Shown piece by piece: positions 17,566 through 26,233 of a stretch of 64,000 nt of DNA. Origin of the DNA: JAABSP01 sp011390135. Lineage in GTDB: Bacteria > Desulfobacterota > Desulfobacteria > Desulfobacterales > JAABSP01. The notes below the pieces were generated by a model. The model was not told the DNA's origin. It saw only the letters and a program-made list of their open reading frames with translations, and did not search any database. The position numbers and the translations under genes were made by a program. How positions within the stretch are numbered: position 1 is the first letter of the stretch; each line of letters starts with the position of its first letter. The stretch lies in NCBI GenBank assembly GCA_011390135.1, contig JAABSZ010000004.1, forward strand, positions 1-64,000, read 5' to 3'.

Positions 17566-18108
17566 TCAGGGAGAAGCAGCAGCGCCCTTTTCTTTTTCGG
17601 CCTTCTCCCGCGCGGCGATCTCGGCCTTCTTCTTCTGGATCCGCTCCAGCATGTTATCGTAAAGTTTTTGATCGAAGGTATCGATGGCCCGCGATTGGAG
17701 CTTGTAAACCTGAACCGAATACCCGGCATCGTTGATCCATTCCTGCCCGAGGCTCGCTTCGAACCAACTGAGGGTGCTTTGGATCGACTTTTCAAAGATC
17801 TGCCGGCGGTATTCCTCGTGGGCCGCTTCATCGAAATTTCCGGCCTCGATGGCATTGCTGCGCCATATATTGAGCGCGGCCCGGGCAGAGGAATAGGCAT
17901 CCCGCTGGATGGCCCGCTTCAGGCGCCAGAGGCTGTCTGCGGCTCTTCGGGTGATTCTCGGGTCGATCTTCTCCTTTTCCGCGGCCTTCTCTTCCGCCCC
18001 CAAAGCCGATTCCGGGAAAAGGGAGAGGAAAGAAAATCCGCCCGAAACCAGCAGAAGAAAAAGAGACGCGCACAGAAGGGATTTGCGAAAGCGTCGTTTC
18101 ATCATCAT
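17566..18108 (-). CDS. Exported helical protein of unknown function
   Basis: A 180-residue protein with an N-terminal signal peptide (SLLCASLFLLLVSGGFSFL, likely cleavage near ALGA) followed by a charged, helix-rich body and a Lys/Glu/Ala-rich tail (IQKKKAEIAAREKAEKEK). I do not recognise a family. The start ATG is 3 bp after the stop of the GNAT-nitrilase gene, with GGGAG about 8 nt upstream, so the two are probably cotranscribed. Confidence 0.65.
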   Translation of the reverse strand: MMMKRRFRKSLLCASLFLLLVSGGFSFLSLFPESALGAEEKAAEKEKIDPRITRRAADSLWRLKRAIQRDAYSSARAALNIWRSNAIEAGNFDEAAHEEYRRQIFEKSIQSTLSWFEASLGQEWINDAGYSVQVYKLQSRAIDTFDQKLYDNMLERIQKKKAEIAAREKAEKEKGAAASP

Positions 18109-18111
18109 TTT

Positions 18112-19677
18112 CTACTCCCGAACAAGGTTGCGCCGCTGCTCTCCCTTGAGCCAGGTAATATTGTACAGATCGAGCCGGCGGCTCTTCAGGTTCCGGACGC
18201 TTCCGGTCTGGCGCAGCTCTTTCAACAGATCGAGATCCAGATCCACCATCAGCGTCATCTCCGTGTTGGGGGTGGCCTCGGCCGCGACCGCATCATGGGG
18301 AAAGGAGAAATCCGAAGGGGTGAAGATCGCGGACTGGGAGTACTGGATGTCCATATTGGCCACTCTGGGCAGGTTGCCGACGCTTCCGGAGATCGCGACA
18401 TAGCACTCGTTTTCGATGGCCCTGGCCTGTGCGCACCGCCGCACCCGGAGGTACCCGTTCTTGGTGTCGGTCCAATACGGAATGAAGAGGATGTTCATCC
18501 CCTGATCCGCGAGATACCGGCAGAGTTCCGGGAACTCCACATCATAGCAGATCAAGATCCCGATCCTGCCGATGTCTGTCTCGAAAACCCTGAGATCGTC
18601 GCCCCCTTGCAGCCCCCAGTACTGCTGTTCATCCGGGGTGATGTGGAGCTTGTACTGGGATTCCCATGTCCCGTCTCTCCGGCAGAGGAAGGATACGTTG
18701 TAGAGGCGCTGGTCCCGGTATTCGGGCATGCTGCCGGTGATGATGTTGATATTGTAGGAGATGGCCATATCCGCAAATGCCTGGCGCAGGGTTTCGGTAT
18801 ATCCGGCCAGAGAGCGCATGGCCTCTGGCGGATCTTCCTGATTGAACCCGGCCATGAGAGGAACATTGAGCAGCTCGGGAAAGAGGACGATGTCGGAGTT
18901 GTAGCCGGAGACCGTGTCGATGAAGAACTCGGCCTGGGCAAGAAAGTCCTCCGGAGAGGAGAAGTGGCGCATCTGCCACTGGACCACAGATGTCCGGACC
19001 GTCGATTTCCGGCCCCCAAAGAGCGGTTTTTTCCGTGCCTCATAATAGATGTTGTTCCACTCCAGCAGAACCCCGTAGGCTCTTGACTGTCGATCCTCGG
19101 GAATGTAGCCGGGCATCACCTTCTTGATGTGGAAGTCGTTGGAGAGCTGGAACGTGAGCACCGGATCGACGACCTCCTTGTTTTTGACCATCTGGCAGTA
19201 CTGGAAGGGCGACATTTTTGAAGCGTATTCCCGATAGGAGGGTATCCGCCCCCCCAGAAGAATCCCCTTCAGATTGAGCTGCTCGCACAACTCCTTTCTC
19301 GCGTCATAGAGGCGCCGCCCCAGGCGCATGCCCCGGTAATCCGGATGGACAAAGACATCGATGCCGTAGAGATAGTCACCGTCCGGATCATGATTCTCCA
19401 GTTTGCCCTCGCCGATGATGTCCTCATAGGTATGCTGATCCCCGTATTCGGAAAAGTCGATGACCAGGCTCAGGGCCGCAGAGACGATGGTCCCCATGTC
19501 CTCGATGCAGATCTGCCCCTGGGGAAAGCGGGCCAGCATGGAGGAGAACTCCTCGAACTTCCAGGAGCCTCCCATACCCCGATAGACCCGGTTCATGATC
19601 TCCCGGATGTCGTCGAAGTCGGAGAGCCGAAGGTTTCGAAGCTTCAGCTTGTGTTCCGTAACAGGCGTATTTTCCAT
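18112..19677 (-). CDS. GNAT acetyltransferase fused to carbon-nitrogen hydrolase (nitrilase superfamily)
   Basis: A 521-residue two-domain protein. Residues about 10-210 are a GNAT fold with the acetyl-CoA loop (VHPDYRGMRLGRRLYDAR). Residues about 225-515 are a nitrilase-type amidohydrolase with the catalytic Glu in IVLFPELLNVP, Lys in YKLHITPDE and Cys in IGILICYDVEFPEL. The fusion is a known architecture in many bacteria, with the physiological substrate uncertain. AGGA precedes the ATG. It heads a two-gene unit with the exported protein downstream. Confidence 0.88.
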   Translation of the reverse strand: MENTPVTEHKLKLRNLRLSDFDDIREIMNRVYRGMGGSWKFEEFSSMLARFPQGQICIEDMGTIVSAALSLVIDFSEYGDQHTYEDIIGEGKLENHDPDGDYLYGIDVFVHPDYRGMRLGRRLYDARKELCEQLNLKGILLGGRIPSYREYASKMSPFQYCQMVKNKEVVDPVLTFQLSNDFHIKKVMPGYIPEDRQSRAYGVLLEWNNIYYEARKKPLFGGRKSTVRTSVVQWQMRHFSSPEDFLAQAEFFIDTVSGYNSDIVLFPELLNVPLMAGFNQEDPPEAMRSLAGYTETLRQAFADMAISYNINIITGSMPEYRDQRLYNVSFLCRRDGTWESQYKLHITPDEQQYWGLQGGDDLRVFETDIGRIGILICYDVEFPELCRYLADQGMNILFIPYWTDTKNGYLRVRRCAQARAIENECYVAISGSVGNLPRVANMDIQYSQSAIFTPSDFSFPHDAVAAEATPNTEMTLMVDLDLDLLKELRQTGSVRNLKSRRLDLYNITWLKGEQRRNLVRE

Positions 19678-19852
19678 TGATCCTCATTTCAGTGATCTAT
19701 ATTATCATGTTTGAAATCTTTGCCGCAAAAGATCACACGCAATCAAATCGCACGCCAGGATGATCTTTTTTTATGATTTTATCATAGAATAGATACGTCA
19801 AAAGATCAACAGCAAGCCGAAGGAGCGGAATCGGAGCCCCCTCAAATTTTCC

Positions 19853-19882
19853 TTGCAAGAGGCTGTGCGGATAGGATATATT
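19853..19882 (+). promoter_or_regulatory. Candidate sigma-70-type promoter for the receiver gene
   Basis: TTGCAA (19853-19858), 18 nt, TATATT (19877-19882), about 80 bp before the ATG at 19961. The 19678-19960 gap otherwise holds only AT-rich sequence upstream of two divergent genes. Confidence 0.4.
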
Positions 19883-19960
19883 AAATCCGTCAACGAACCC
19901 AAAACCTTATCCGTAATCGCTCTGGTATCATAAGGACTGTCTTACAAAAGGCTGAAAGCA

Positions 19961-20344
19961 ATGGATTCCTCTTCAAAAAAACTGCGTATACTCATCGTGG
20001 ATGACCATGCCATGATGCGGGACAGTCTTCGATTGATCTTAAACGATATGAACGATATGGCCGTGGCTGAAGAGGCCGGCACCGGGGCACTGGCACTGGA
20101 ACTCTGTCGGAAACAGTCTTTTGATGTCATCCTGCTGGATCACCGCCTCCCGGACATGACGGGTCAGGAGGTTGCCCGGAGGATAAAGAAATTGGGGACC
20201 AAGACAAAAATAGTCGCGATCTCCATGAACGATGATGAGTGGGTCAGACAGGAGATGCTGGGTGCGGGCGCGGATCTTTTTGCCGCAAAGACGGATGCGA
20301 TCAAAATGCTTCCGGATTTGATCCGCAAATCGATTTCGGGGTGA
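19961..20344 (+). CDS. Stand-alone receiver-domain protein (NarL-type, no output domain)
   Basis: A 127-residue receiver domain: acidic pair LIVDDHAMMRDSL, phospho-acceptor Asp in VILLDHRLPDM, switch Ser in VAISMND, and the conserved Lys in FAAKTDA. The sequence style (LRLILNDMNDMAVAEEAGTG) is that of NarL/FixJ-type receivers, but the helix-turn-helix output domain is missing. It therefore probably acts by protein-protein interaction or as a phosphate sink. No kinase is adjacent. AAAGG lies about 9 nt before the ATG. Confidence 0.88.
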   Translation: MDSSSKKLRILIVDDHAMMRDSLRLILNDMNDMAVAEEAGTGALALELCRKQSFDVILLDHRLPDMTGQEVARRIKKLGTKTKIVAISMNDDEWVRQEMLGAGADLFAAKTDAIKMLPDLIRKSISG

Positions 20345-20372
20345 TGTGGAGAGCGTAAAAAAGGAATAGGCC

Positions 20373-20408
20373 AGGGAGACAATTCGATATTGCCTCCCTT
20401 CTTTTATG
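20373..20408. terminator. Bidirectional intrinsic terminator
   Basis: An 11-bp stem with one mismatch (AGGGAGACAAT at 20373-20383 against ATTGCCTCCCT at 20389-20399), a 5-nt loop, then TCTTTT. It lies between the convergent receiver and acyl-CoA synthetase genes. Confidence 0.7.
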
Positions 20409-20432
20409 CCATAACGCCTTCAGAATCCGCTG

Positions 20433-22544
20433 TCAGGGCTTCTCCTTCAGAATCACGGACGCATCCACAGCAATCGGCGATCCATTCCGAATGATCAGCG
20501 GGTTGATATCGACCTGTTCGATGTTTTCGTAAGCCGCTCCCAAATCCCCCAACTGCACCAGGGCCTGCGCCAGTGCATTTCGATCCACAGGCGAGGTTCC
20601 GCGGAAGCCATCCAGAAGCTTTTGCGCCTTGAGACGGCCGATCAGCGCCAGCGCCTCTTCATGGCTCAAGGGGGCCATTGCAAAGGCCACATCCGCGATG
20701 ACTTCTGCCAATATCCCGCCGAAGCCGCACATCACGCAAGTCCCGAACTGCGGGTCCCGCACCAGCCCCGCGATCAGCTCCAGATCGCCTTTGATATGGG
20801 GCTGCACCAGGATCTCTCCCCTGTCGCTCATCTCCCTTGTCAATTCCTCGAAGGTTCTTCGAACATCTTCTGATGTCCTGATATCGAGCCGGACGAGGTT
20901 CTTCTCCGTCTTGTGGACCTCTCCCGGAAGCAGCCCTTTCATGACCACGGGAAGTCCAAGTTCCGATGCGGCCTTTTCTGCAGATTCGGGCGTTTTCGCA
21001 ACCCTCTCTTCGACAACGGGAATTCCGGCCGCAGAAAGGAGCTTCTTGGAAAGATGTTCATCCAGAACACCGGCCAGAACTCCGGATGATTCAAAGAGAA
21101 GCTTCTGCTGCGCATCATCCAGGGGAAGTGCGCCGGCCGCAGGCATTTCCGTCGCTTTCGGAACCGCTTTGGGAACCGGCCGGTTGAAGAGAGCCCCCAT
21201 GCACTCCACAGCCCGGTATATCTCCCTATAGACCACCATCCCAAGTTCCTGCGCCTCCTGATGAAATTCCCTGGCTGCGTCTATGGTTCCCAGCAGCCAG
21301 ATGAAGACCGGCTTGCCGGCCCCCTTTGCGGTCTCTGCCATGCCAGCCAGATCCGGCTTCAGGGCAAAGCCCCCGGCAAAGGCATGGATCAGCACCGCAT
21401 CCACGCCCGGATCGCTGCAGACCGCTTCCAGCGCCACGCCATAGGTCTTCTCCGCACCGTTTCGCTCCACCGCAGGCCATAGATCGACCGGGTTGGAGAT
21501 CGGCATCCACTCCGGAAAGACGGTCTTGAGCTTTGCCCGGCTCTCTTCGGAAAGCAGAGCCGGCGCAAGCCCGAGCCCATCCATGAAATCGACCGATACG
21601 ATCCCGGCCCCGCCCGTATAGGTGAGCACCGCGACCCGGGCATCCTTTTTCGGGGCCGTGTCCGGAAAGGCCGCCAGGGCCCGGCAGATATCCATCATCT
21701 GTTTGAAATCATTTGCCTCGGTTACACCGGACTGGGCCATCGCACCCCGGATCACTGCCCCGTCTCCGGCAAGGCTTGCGGTGTGGCTCATGGCAGCCTT
21801 TGCCCCGATTTCACTCCTGCCGCCCTTCAAAATCACGATCGGCTTCTTGGATCGCCGGCAGATGTCGGTGAAGCGCCTCCCATCTGGGATGGCCTCCAGA
21901 TAGAGACCGATGGCCCCTGTATCCGGATCATCGACCAGATACTCTAAAAGATCGCACTCATCCACATCCATCTTGTTGCCGATGGAGCAGACCTTGCTGA
22001 TCCCCATCACCCCGTGGGTCATCAGATCCATCAGAAACGCGCCCGAAAGCATCCCGCTCTGGACCACGAGAGAGACATCCCCCGGCGTCAGCCCCTCCTG
22101 CCAGATCATGGGAGAGACAAAGGAGAAGACATACCTCTTTACAGCATCCACCAGCCCCATACAATTGGGGCCCCAGAGGCGGATGCCGGTCTCCTTTCGG
22201 ATCTCCAGAAGCTCCCCCTGAAGGGCTGCGCCCCCCTCCCCGGTCTCGGAGAAGCCGCCGGATTCGATCATCACCCCTTTTATCCCTCTATCTGCACAGG
22301 CTCGGACAACCCCCGGCACATGGGGCGCGGGCACGAAGACGATGGCGAGATCGACCGGGTCGGGAACATCGGCCACTGTCGGATAGCAGCGGACCTCTTC
22401 GATGGTCTCATACTTGGGATTGACCGGATAGATCCCGCCGTCAAAACCGGTGATCAGATTTTTCAAAATCGAATTGCCCCCTTTGAATGGGGTGGCGCTT
22501 GCACCGATCAGGGCGATGCCCTTGGGTCTGAAAAAAAAATTCAT
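20433..22544 (-). CDS. NDP-forming acyl-CoA synthetase (fused alpha and beta parts)
   Basis: A 703-residue enzyme interconverting acyl-CoA plus NDP with acid plus NTP. The N-terminal CoA-binding Rossmann domain (GIALIGASATPFKGGNSILK) is followed by succinyl-CoA-ligase-like domains with the phospho-His in AAMSHTASLAGD. An ATP-grasp domain from about residue 480 (KKLLSAAGIPVVEE) includes INPLIIRNG near the end. Length and order match the single-chain acetyl/acyl-CoA synthetase (ADP-forming) group. In a sulfate reducer it may conserve energy from acyl-CoA during organic-acid oxidation (inference). Substrate range is not visible in the sequence. Confidence 0.87.
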   Translation of the reverse strand: MNFFFRPKGIALIGASATPFKGGNSILKNLITGFDGGIYPVNPKYETIEEVRCYPTVADVPDPVDLAIVFVPAPHVPGVVRACADRGIKGVMIESGGFSETGEGGAALQGELLEIRKETGIRLWGPNCMGLVDAVKRYVFSFVSPMIWQEGLTPGDVSLVVQSGMLSGAFLMDLMTHGVMGISKVCSIGNKMDVDECDLLEYLVDDPDTGAIGLYLEAIPDGRRFTDICRRSKKPIVILKGGRSEIGAKAAMSHTASLAGDGAVIRGAMAQSGVTEANDFKQMMDICRALAAFPDTAPKKDARVAVLTYTGGAGIVSVDFMDGLGLAPALLSEESRAKLKTVFPEWMPISNPVDLWPAVERNGAEKTYGVALEAVCSDPGVDAVLIHAFAGGFALKPDLAGMAETAKGAGKPVFIWLLGTIDAAREFHQEAQELGMVVYREIYRAVECMGALFNRPVPKAVPKATEMPAAGALPLDDAQQKLLFESSGVLAGVLDEHLSKKLLSAAGIPVVEERVAKTPESAEKAASELGLPVVMKGLLPGEVHKTEKNLVRLDIRTSEDVRRTFEELTREMSDRGEILVQPHIKGDLELIAGLVRDPQFGTCVMCGFGGILAEVIADVAFAMAPLSHEEALALIGRLKAQKLLDGFRGTSPVDRNALAQALVQLGDLGAAYENIEQVDINPLIIRNGSPIAVDASVILKEKP

Positions 22545-22592
22545 CCTTTATGCCTCCTGAATTATGAATGGCGGTTCATTTTTGTTTCTCCT

Positions 22593-22621
22593 CTTTTACC
22601 CCTAAGCGCACGTTCCGTCAA
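22593..22621 (-). promoter_or_regulatory. Candidate promoter for the acyl-CoA synthetase gene
   Basis: On the minus strand, TTGACG (22616-22621), 17 nt, TAAAAG (22593-22598), ending about 49 bp before the ATG at 22544. Confidence 0.4.
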
Positions 22622-22758
22622 GGAATCAAATAATCCTTTACAATATACTATACTTGTGGAAATATATACGTCTTTGTGGTGAAAAGTATGATGCGGAAGG
22701 GCATGATGCCCATGCCGTCTGAAGCCAACACCATATTATATCCAAGGACAGCCAAAAC

Positions 22759-23841
22759 GTGTTAATCGATACATTTGAGCAGACCGCTTCGATCCGGGAG
22801 ACCTTCGAGGAACGGGAGAAGGGGTTTATCTCCCCGTATGGGTGTCTCAGCTCCTGCTCCCGGGGCCGAAGCCGCCCCGAGCCCGAGTGTCTGATCCGAA
22901 CCGCGTTTCAGGTGGACCGGGATCGAATTCTCTTCTCCAACGCCTTCAGACGATTGAAGCACAAGACCCAGGTCTTTCTCTCCCCCTTGGGGGATCAGTA
23001 CCGGACAAGGCTCACCCACACCCTCGAGGTGGCACAGATCTCCAGAACCGTGGCCCGGGCCATGCGGCTCAACGAGGATCTGGCAGAGGCCATCTCGCTG
23101 GGCCATGATCTGGGGCATACGCCCTTTGGACACTCCGGAGAGACGGCCTTAAAGGAGATCTTCTCTCCCGATTTTGCCCACAACGAACAGAGCCTCCGGG
23201 TGGTGGAGGTGATCGAAAACCGGGGCCGGGGGCTCAACCTCACCTGGGAGGTGCGCAACGGCATCCGGAAGCATTCCAAGGGGTACGGCAAGATCATCCC
23301 GGATGATCCGGACGAGCAGCCCGCGACCGTGGAGGGGCAGGTTGTGCGGGTGGCCGACATCGTTGCATATCTGAACCATGATCTGGATGACGCGATCCGA
23401 AGCGGTGTGATCGGCGAAGATCATGTCCCCGGCGTCTGTAAAGAAATTCTGGGGAAAAACCATTCCCAGCGGGCCTCCACCATGATCCGGGATCTCGTCT
23501 TTTCAAGCACAGTCGAAGATGGTGAATTCAGACTCAAGATGAGCGAGGAGGTCTATGGCGCGATGACTACGCTGCGGATGTTCCTCTATGAGAATGTTTA
23601 CCGCTCCGATCATGTCCACCAGGAGTTCGTCAAGGCCAAGAAGATCCTCTGCGAACTCTACCAGTATTTCATGGAGAATTTGGAGATGGTTCCGGATGAG
23701 CTGGAGAATATGGAACTGCAGAGCTATGCCCATTACCAGCACTCCCACGAGCGGATCGTCGCGGATCTGATCGCGAGCATGACGGACCGGTACGCGCTGG
23801 ATCTCTACACCGCCCTATTCTTTCCCTCCCCCCTCGTATAG
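22759..23841 (+). CDS. dgt: dGTPase-like deoxynucleoside triphosphate triphosphohydrolase
   Basis: A 360-residue HD-domain enzyme expected to hydrolyse dNTPs to the nucleoside and triphosphate. Metal ligands are visible in RLTHTLEVAQISR, SLGHDLGHTPFGHSGE and YLNHDLDDAI. The entry RDRILFSNAFRRLKHKTQVF is typical of the shorter, type 2 dGTPase subfamily. The first codon is GTG, with a weak AAGGA upstream, and no nearby in-frame ATG looks better. Two YkgJ-type genes follow in the same direction, only 12 bp away, suggesting an operon. Confidence 0.9.
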   Translation: MLIDTFEQTASIRETFEEREKGFISPYGCLSSCSRGRSRPEPECLIRTAFQVDRDRILFSNAFRRLKHKTQVFLSPLGDQYRTRLTHTLEVAQISRTVARAMRLNEDLAEAISLGHDLGHTPFGHSGETALKEIFSPDFAHNEQSLRVVEVIENRGRGLNLTWEVRNGIRKHSKGYGKIIPDDPDEQPATVEGQVVRVADIVAYLNHDLDDAIRSGVIGEDHVPGVCKEILGKNHSQRASTMIRDLVFSSTVEDGEFRLKMSEEVYGAMTTLRMFLYENVYRSDHVHQEFVKAKKILCELYQYFMENLEMVPDELENMELQSYAHYQHSHERIVADLIASMTDRYALDLYTALFFPSPLV

Positions 23842-23853
23842 GAACCTCTTTTG

Positions 23854-24465
23854 ATGATCGATACCATTGCCGCCCTGGCCAACAGGATGCAGCCCCACGA
23901 TCTTATATACGACCCTCTGTTGGAAGAACTCGGCCACCTCTTTTCCCGGATGGATGGGGGGTATGATGATGCGGCCCGGCAAGCCGGTTTCCACTGCAGC
24001 GGGTGCGATAATAACTGCTGCCGCAGCCTCTTCTATCATTATACGATGGTGGAATATCTCTATCTGCTGAAAGGTTTTTCAAAACTTTCAACCCAAGCGC
24101 AGAAGCGGATCATGGCGCGGGTGAAATCTCCCGAACATGAAACGGACAGGCGGCCCCTCTGTCCGGCCAATGAAAAGGAGCGCTGCCTGCTCTATCCGTA
24201 CCGGCCCATGATCTGCCGGCTCCACGGCATACCCCATTTCCTGTCCCGGCCCGACGGAGCCCGGGTCGAAGGGCCCGGATGTGACGCCTATTACAGAAGC
24301 AACACAGGCGAGAATAGACATCTGCTGGATCGAACCCCCTTCTACCGGGAGATGGCGGCCCTGGAGGCAGAAATCCGGGGAAAGACCGGCTTCAGCGGAA
24401 AAATCAAAATGACCGTCGCGGAGATCCTCGCGGCGCACAAGAGCGATCAGAACCTGATTTTATGA
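23854..24465 (+). CDS. YkgJ-type cysteine-cluster protein 1
   Basis: About 203 residues. The N-terminal half has CSGCDNNCCRSLF, a Cys-x2-Cys-x3-Cys-Cys cluster. The middle has ERCLLYPYRPMICRLHG and a further Cys in EGPGCDAYY, the pattern of the YkgJ/UPF0153 zinc- or iron-binding family. Biochemical function is unknown. A TTG at 23851 precedes the ATG; I use the ATG. It overlaps the next gene by 4 bp (ATGA), so the two are translationally coupled. It is more distantly related to the other two YkgJ-type proteins nearby. Confidence 0.75.
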   Translation: MIDTIAALANRMQPHDLIYDPLLEELGHLFSRMDGGYDDAARQAGFHCSGCDNNCCRSLFYHYTMVEYLYLLKGFSKLSTQAQKRIMARVKSPEHETDRRPLCPANEKERCLLYPYRPMICRLHGIPHFLSRPDGARVEGPGCDAYYRSNTGENRHLLDRTPFYREMAALEAEIRGKTGFSGKIKMTVAEILAAHKSDQNLIL

Positions 24466-25253
24466 AGTATATCGAAAATATCGAAGAGATAGATCAACTG
24501 CCGGGCCGGCGGATCGAGCCGGGCGACACCTTCCGGTTCCGGTGCCATCCGGATGTGGCCTGTTTCAACCGGTGCTGCCGGAACCTCAACCTCTTCTTGT
24601 ACCCTTATGATCTGATCCGGCTGAAAAAACGGCTGGGGATCTCCTCGGATCGTTTTTTGGAGGAGTATGTGGATGTGGTCCTGCGGGAGGGGAGCCACTT
24701 TCCCGAGGTACTGCTCCGAATGGCCGACAATGAAGAGGCCACCTGCCCATTTCTGAGCGATGCCGGATGCAGGGTCTATCCGGACCGGCCCGGAACCTGC
24801 CGATCCTATCCGGTGGAACATGGGGTCCGGTTCGATGGCAAAACCGGTAAGACGACGCTGGTCCACTTTTTCCGGCCCCCTGAGACCTGCCTCGGCGCGA
24901 ATGAAGATCAGGAATTGACCATCGATGACTGGTTGGCGGATCAGGAGGCAAAGGATTATCACCGGATGACCCTGCGCTGGGCAGAGGTCAGGGCGCTCTT
25001 TTCGGCAGACCCGTGGGGACATGAAGGGCCCAACTGCCCCCGGGCCAAAATGGCCTTTATGGCGGCTTACAACATCGACGCGTTCCGGGAGTTCGTCTAT
25101 AAAAGCTCGTTTACCAAACGGTACAAGGTGAAGCCGGAGGTATTGAAGCGGGCGCGCCTCGATGACGAGGCGCTGTTGAAGATAGGCTTCGAGTGGATCG
25201 AATTCTTCATCTGGGGAAAAAAGCCGGCCTCGTTCAAGCCGAAAGGCAAATAG
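24462..25253 (+). CDS. YkgJ-type cysteine-cluster protein 2
   Basis: A 263-residue protein with CHPDVACFNRCCRNLNLFL, then CPFLSDAGCRVYPDRPGTC, then ETCLGANEDQ and NCPRAKMAF. This conserved Cys pattern is suited to a metal or Fe-S site. About 100 C-terminal residues (FYKSSFTKRYKVKPEVLK) follow, also found in divergent form in the protein encoded at 26230-26991. Function is unknown; the family is commonly annotated as Fe-S-cluster or zinc-binding oxidoreductase. The gene ends about 15 bp before a dispersed repeat. Confidence 0.75.
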   Translation: MKYIENIEEIDQLPGRRIEPGDTFRFRCHPDVACFNRCCRNLNLFLYPYDLIRLKKRLGISSDRFLEEYVDVVLREGSHFPEVLLRMADNEEATCPFLSDAGCRVYPDRPGTCRSYPVEHGVRFDGKTGKTTLVHFFRPPETCLGANEDQELTIDDWLADQEAKDYHRMTLRWAEVRALFSADPWGHEGPNCPRAKMAFMAAYNIDAFREFVYKSSFTKRYKVKPEVLKRARLDDEALLKIGFEWIEFFIWGKKPASFKPKGK

Positions 25254-25268
25254 AAGGATTCAGGCGGC

Positions 25269-25390
25269 TTTCCGGAATTGAAATCCCCTGTAAAAAGGAC
25301 GAAAAAATGGACGGAGTGGACAGAGCGGACATAGTGGCGGTTGAAACCCCAAGAGCTTTGCCGGGATCTTCATTTCCGGAATTCACCTTA
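25269..25390 (-). repeat. Dispersed ~122-bp intergenic repeat, copy A
   Basis: Aligns by eye over its full length with 45281-45405. Shared landmarks on the plus strand are CGGAAT, AAATCCCCT, CGAAAAA, a run of TGGAC units 9 bp apart, GAAACCCCA, TGCCGGGAT, TTCATT and AATTCACCT. Read on the minus strand it begins directly at the TAA stop codon of the SDR gene. It fills the gap between two convergent genes. Confidence 0.75.
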
Positions 25391-26233
25391 CAATACCCCG
25401 GGCGGCATGGGGCCCGTCCGCTCTCCGCCAAGCACATACCCGCCGTCGATCCGCAGCACCGACCCGGTCATGAAGGGCGCATCGGAAATCAGGAACCGGA
25501 CCGCACGGATAAGATCGTCGATCCTTCCGAACCGTTCCAGAAGGGTGTGTTCCCGCAGCGCATCCTTCTGCGGATCGGTCAGCAGCCCCCAGCCCCGGGT
25601 TCCCTCACCGTGCCGGGTCTCGAAGATCCCGAGCATGATCTCGTTGACCCGCACCTCGGGGGCCCCCATCCGGGCCCATGTCTCGGTGAGCAGCGAGACC
25701 CCCCGGTTGGCCGCGGCATAGCCGTCGTTGAAGATGATCTGCGCCGGCCCGGACCGGCCCACCATCCCCGCAATGGAGGAGAAATTGATCACGACCCCGT
25801 CCCCGGACCGTTTCAGATGGGGCAGGGCCGCTTCAAAGACCCAGCGCTTTGCCCGGAGAGTTGTCGCCATCTCCAGGTCCCACTGCTCCGGCACATAGGG
25901 CCCATGGACCACGGGCCACCCGCCCCGCTCGATGTTGTTGACCAGGATATCGAGGCCCCCCAGACGTTCCACGGCCCCATCCACCATGGAAAGAATCCTG
26001 TCTGATTCGAGAAGATCCGTTCTGAAAAGGTGGTATTCTCCGCCCGTATCGGCAAAATCTTCCTGCATCCGGGGAATGGCTTCCTCCCAATCATAATAAG
26101 TGGCCGCCACCCGTGCCCCCCGGCGAACCAGATCCAGCCCGATCCCTTTGCCGATCCCCTTGACCGCCCCCAGCACCAGGGCCCGCTTCCCCCCAAGCGC
26201 ACCCTCCCCTGCCTGCGCCCGCCCCGGATTCAT
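25388..26233 (-). CDS. Divergent short-chain dehydrogenase/reductase lacking the catalytic Lys
   Basis: A 281-residue Rossmann protein of the SDR family. The cofactor loop is LGAVKGIGKGIG, and NNIE replaces the usual NNAG. The Ser of the triad is in VINFSSIAG and the Tyr in FNDGYAAANRGV. The YxxxK motif is therefore YxxxN, so normal reductase chemistry is doubtful. The C-terminal FMTGSVLRIDGGYVLGG is typical. The start overlaps the stop of the YkgJ-type gene at 26230 by 4 bp (ATGA), so the pair is coupled. Substrate unknown; it may be a binding or regulatory protein (inference). Confidence 0.8.
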   Translation of the reverse strand: MNPGRAQAGEGALGGKRALVLGAVKGIGKGIGLDLVRRGARVAATYYDWEEAIPRMQEDFADTGGEYHLFRTDLLESDRILSMVDGAVERLGGLDILVNNIERGGWPVVHGPYVPEQWDLEMATTLRAKRWVFEAALPHLKRSGDGVVINFSSIAGMVGRSGPAQIIFNDGYAAANRGVSLLTETWARMGAPEVRVNEIMLGIFETRHGEGTRGWGLLTDPQKDALREHTLLERFGRIDDLIRAVRFLISDAPFMTGSVLRIDGGYVLGGERTGPMPPGVL

